Assembly (NCBI RefSeq): GCF_010728325.1 | Contig: NZ_AP022570.1 | Location: forward strand, 372,001-436,000 | Reading direction: 5' to 3' | Length of the DNA: 64,000 nucleotides | Source: Mycolicibacterium poriferae | Lineage (GTDB): Bacteria > Actinomycetota > Actinomycetes > Mycobacteriales > Mycobacteriaceae | Part shown: piece by piece, positions 63,957-64,000 of the stretch | Layout of the letters: each line of letters starts with the position of its first letter | How positions within the stretch are numbered: the stretch's first letter is position 1 | Translations under genes and position numbers: made by a program | The notes under the pieces: generated by a model | What the model saw: only the letters and a program-made list of their open reading frames with translations | Databases searched by the model: none | Told to the model about the DNA's origin: nothing

Positions 63957-64000
63957 CGCGGGCGTAGTTCGCGCCGTAGATGAGGTTCGCGCCCTTCTTG
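63904..64000 (-). CDS. C-terminal end of an unidentified protein (partial)
   Basis: The minus strand encodes KKGANLIYGANYARVMVRTW followed by FREYVR and a stop at 63904-63906; the gene enters from beyond the window. The residue pattern is coherent and overlaps the GtrA end by 53 bp. Too little is present to name the product. A longer reading of the right flank would decide. Confidence 0.45.
   Translation of the reverse strand, partial: KKGANLIYGANYARVMVRTWFREYVRGGRRR

Overview
The window is G+C-rich, gene-dense, high-coding DNA from a mycobacterium, most likely a fast-growing Mycolicibacterium-type genome. The signs are a 13E12-type DUF222/HNH gene, two cutinase-like secreted proteins, a DUF4333 lipoprotein, a WS/DGAT acyltransferase, an F420-type LLM oxidoreductase, a giant CtpI-like P-type ATPase, a flavin-less type MTHFR and many GTG starts with 4-base ATGA/GTGA gene overlaps. 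No tRNA, rRNA, CRISPR array, integrase or complete insertion sequence was seen.

Layout. 1-5.8 kb: the 5' part of an HrpA-type RNA helicase, MTHFR, a lipoprotein, SelO and WS/DGAT. 5.8-8.2 kb: a 13E12 gene followed by a repeat-rich non-coding stretch. 8.2-18 kb: a membrane protein, a secreted Gly-rich protein, an amidohydrolase-SDR-CobW-DUF2237 run, a DUF4333 lipoprotein, an alpha/beta hydrolase, MOSC, MscS and an APH-like kinase. 18-23 kb: a small membrane-anchored protein, NUDIX, cutinase, a DJ-1/PfpI-DUF3140-small protein operon closed by a clear intrinsic terminator, and a phospholipase D-like protein. 22.7-29.8 kb: MFS, acyltransferase-3, class III aminotransferase, a DUF3516-type helicase and a histidine phosphatase, mostly tightly packed on the plus strand. 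29.8-38 kb: a translationally coupled EamA / hydroxyacid-oxoacid transhydrogenase / thioesterase operon, a second cutinase, an FAD monooxygenase, a dicarboxylate symporter, a TetR regulator with its own palindromic operators, a HicB-like protein and an SDR. 37.7-42.9 kb: a P-type ATPase (1497 aa) flanked by two small membrane proteins that share an EWP hairpin. 43-47 kb: small proteins, TesB, a DUF202 pair and enoyl-CoA hydratase. 47.2-50.2 kb: a three-gene coupled signalling module. 50-56.8 kb: HD and NTF2-like proteins, a TetR-controlled DHA2 efflux pump, LLM oxidoreductase, a FUSC-type membrane protein and an acyltransferase. 56.9-60 kb: a self-sufficient CYP102-type P450-reductase fusion. 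60-64 kb: a GT-C-like membrane protein, a UDP-sulfoquinovose synthase, a methyltransferase and a GtrA flippase-like protein.

Most interesting system. The genes at 47169-50247 overlap by 4 bases at each junction. They encode a PAS/GAF-PP2C (RsbU/SpoIIE-type) phosphatase, a cobalamin-binding protein and a STAS anti-sigma-factor antagonist. The middle protein has the W-x9-EH signature of the CarH B12 photoreceptor and a candidate Co-ligating His, but no MerR DNA-binding domain; instead it has an extra C-terminal helical domain. This looks like a B12-based (possibly light-sensing) input to a partner-switching sigma-factor circuit. The window also holds several GGTTT-N15/16-GGGTA promoter-like sequences of the mycobacterial SigF type, three of them about 10 nt from a start codon.

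Other points of note: two genes whose conserved N-termini are open only if a CTG start codon is used (helicase at 26615, TetR at 53724); a three-copy 17-bp operator for the efflux-pump TetR; a CYP102 homologue without the acidic I-helix residue; and a plant-like UDP-sulfoquinovose synthase in a mycobacterium.
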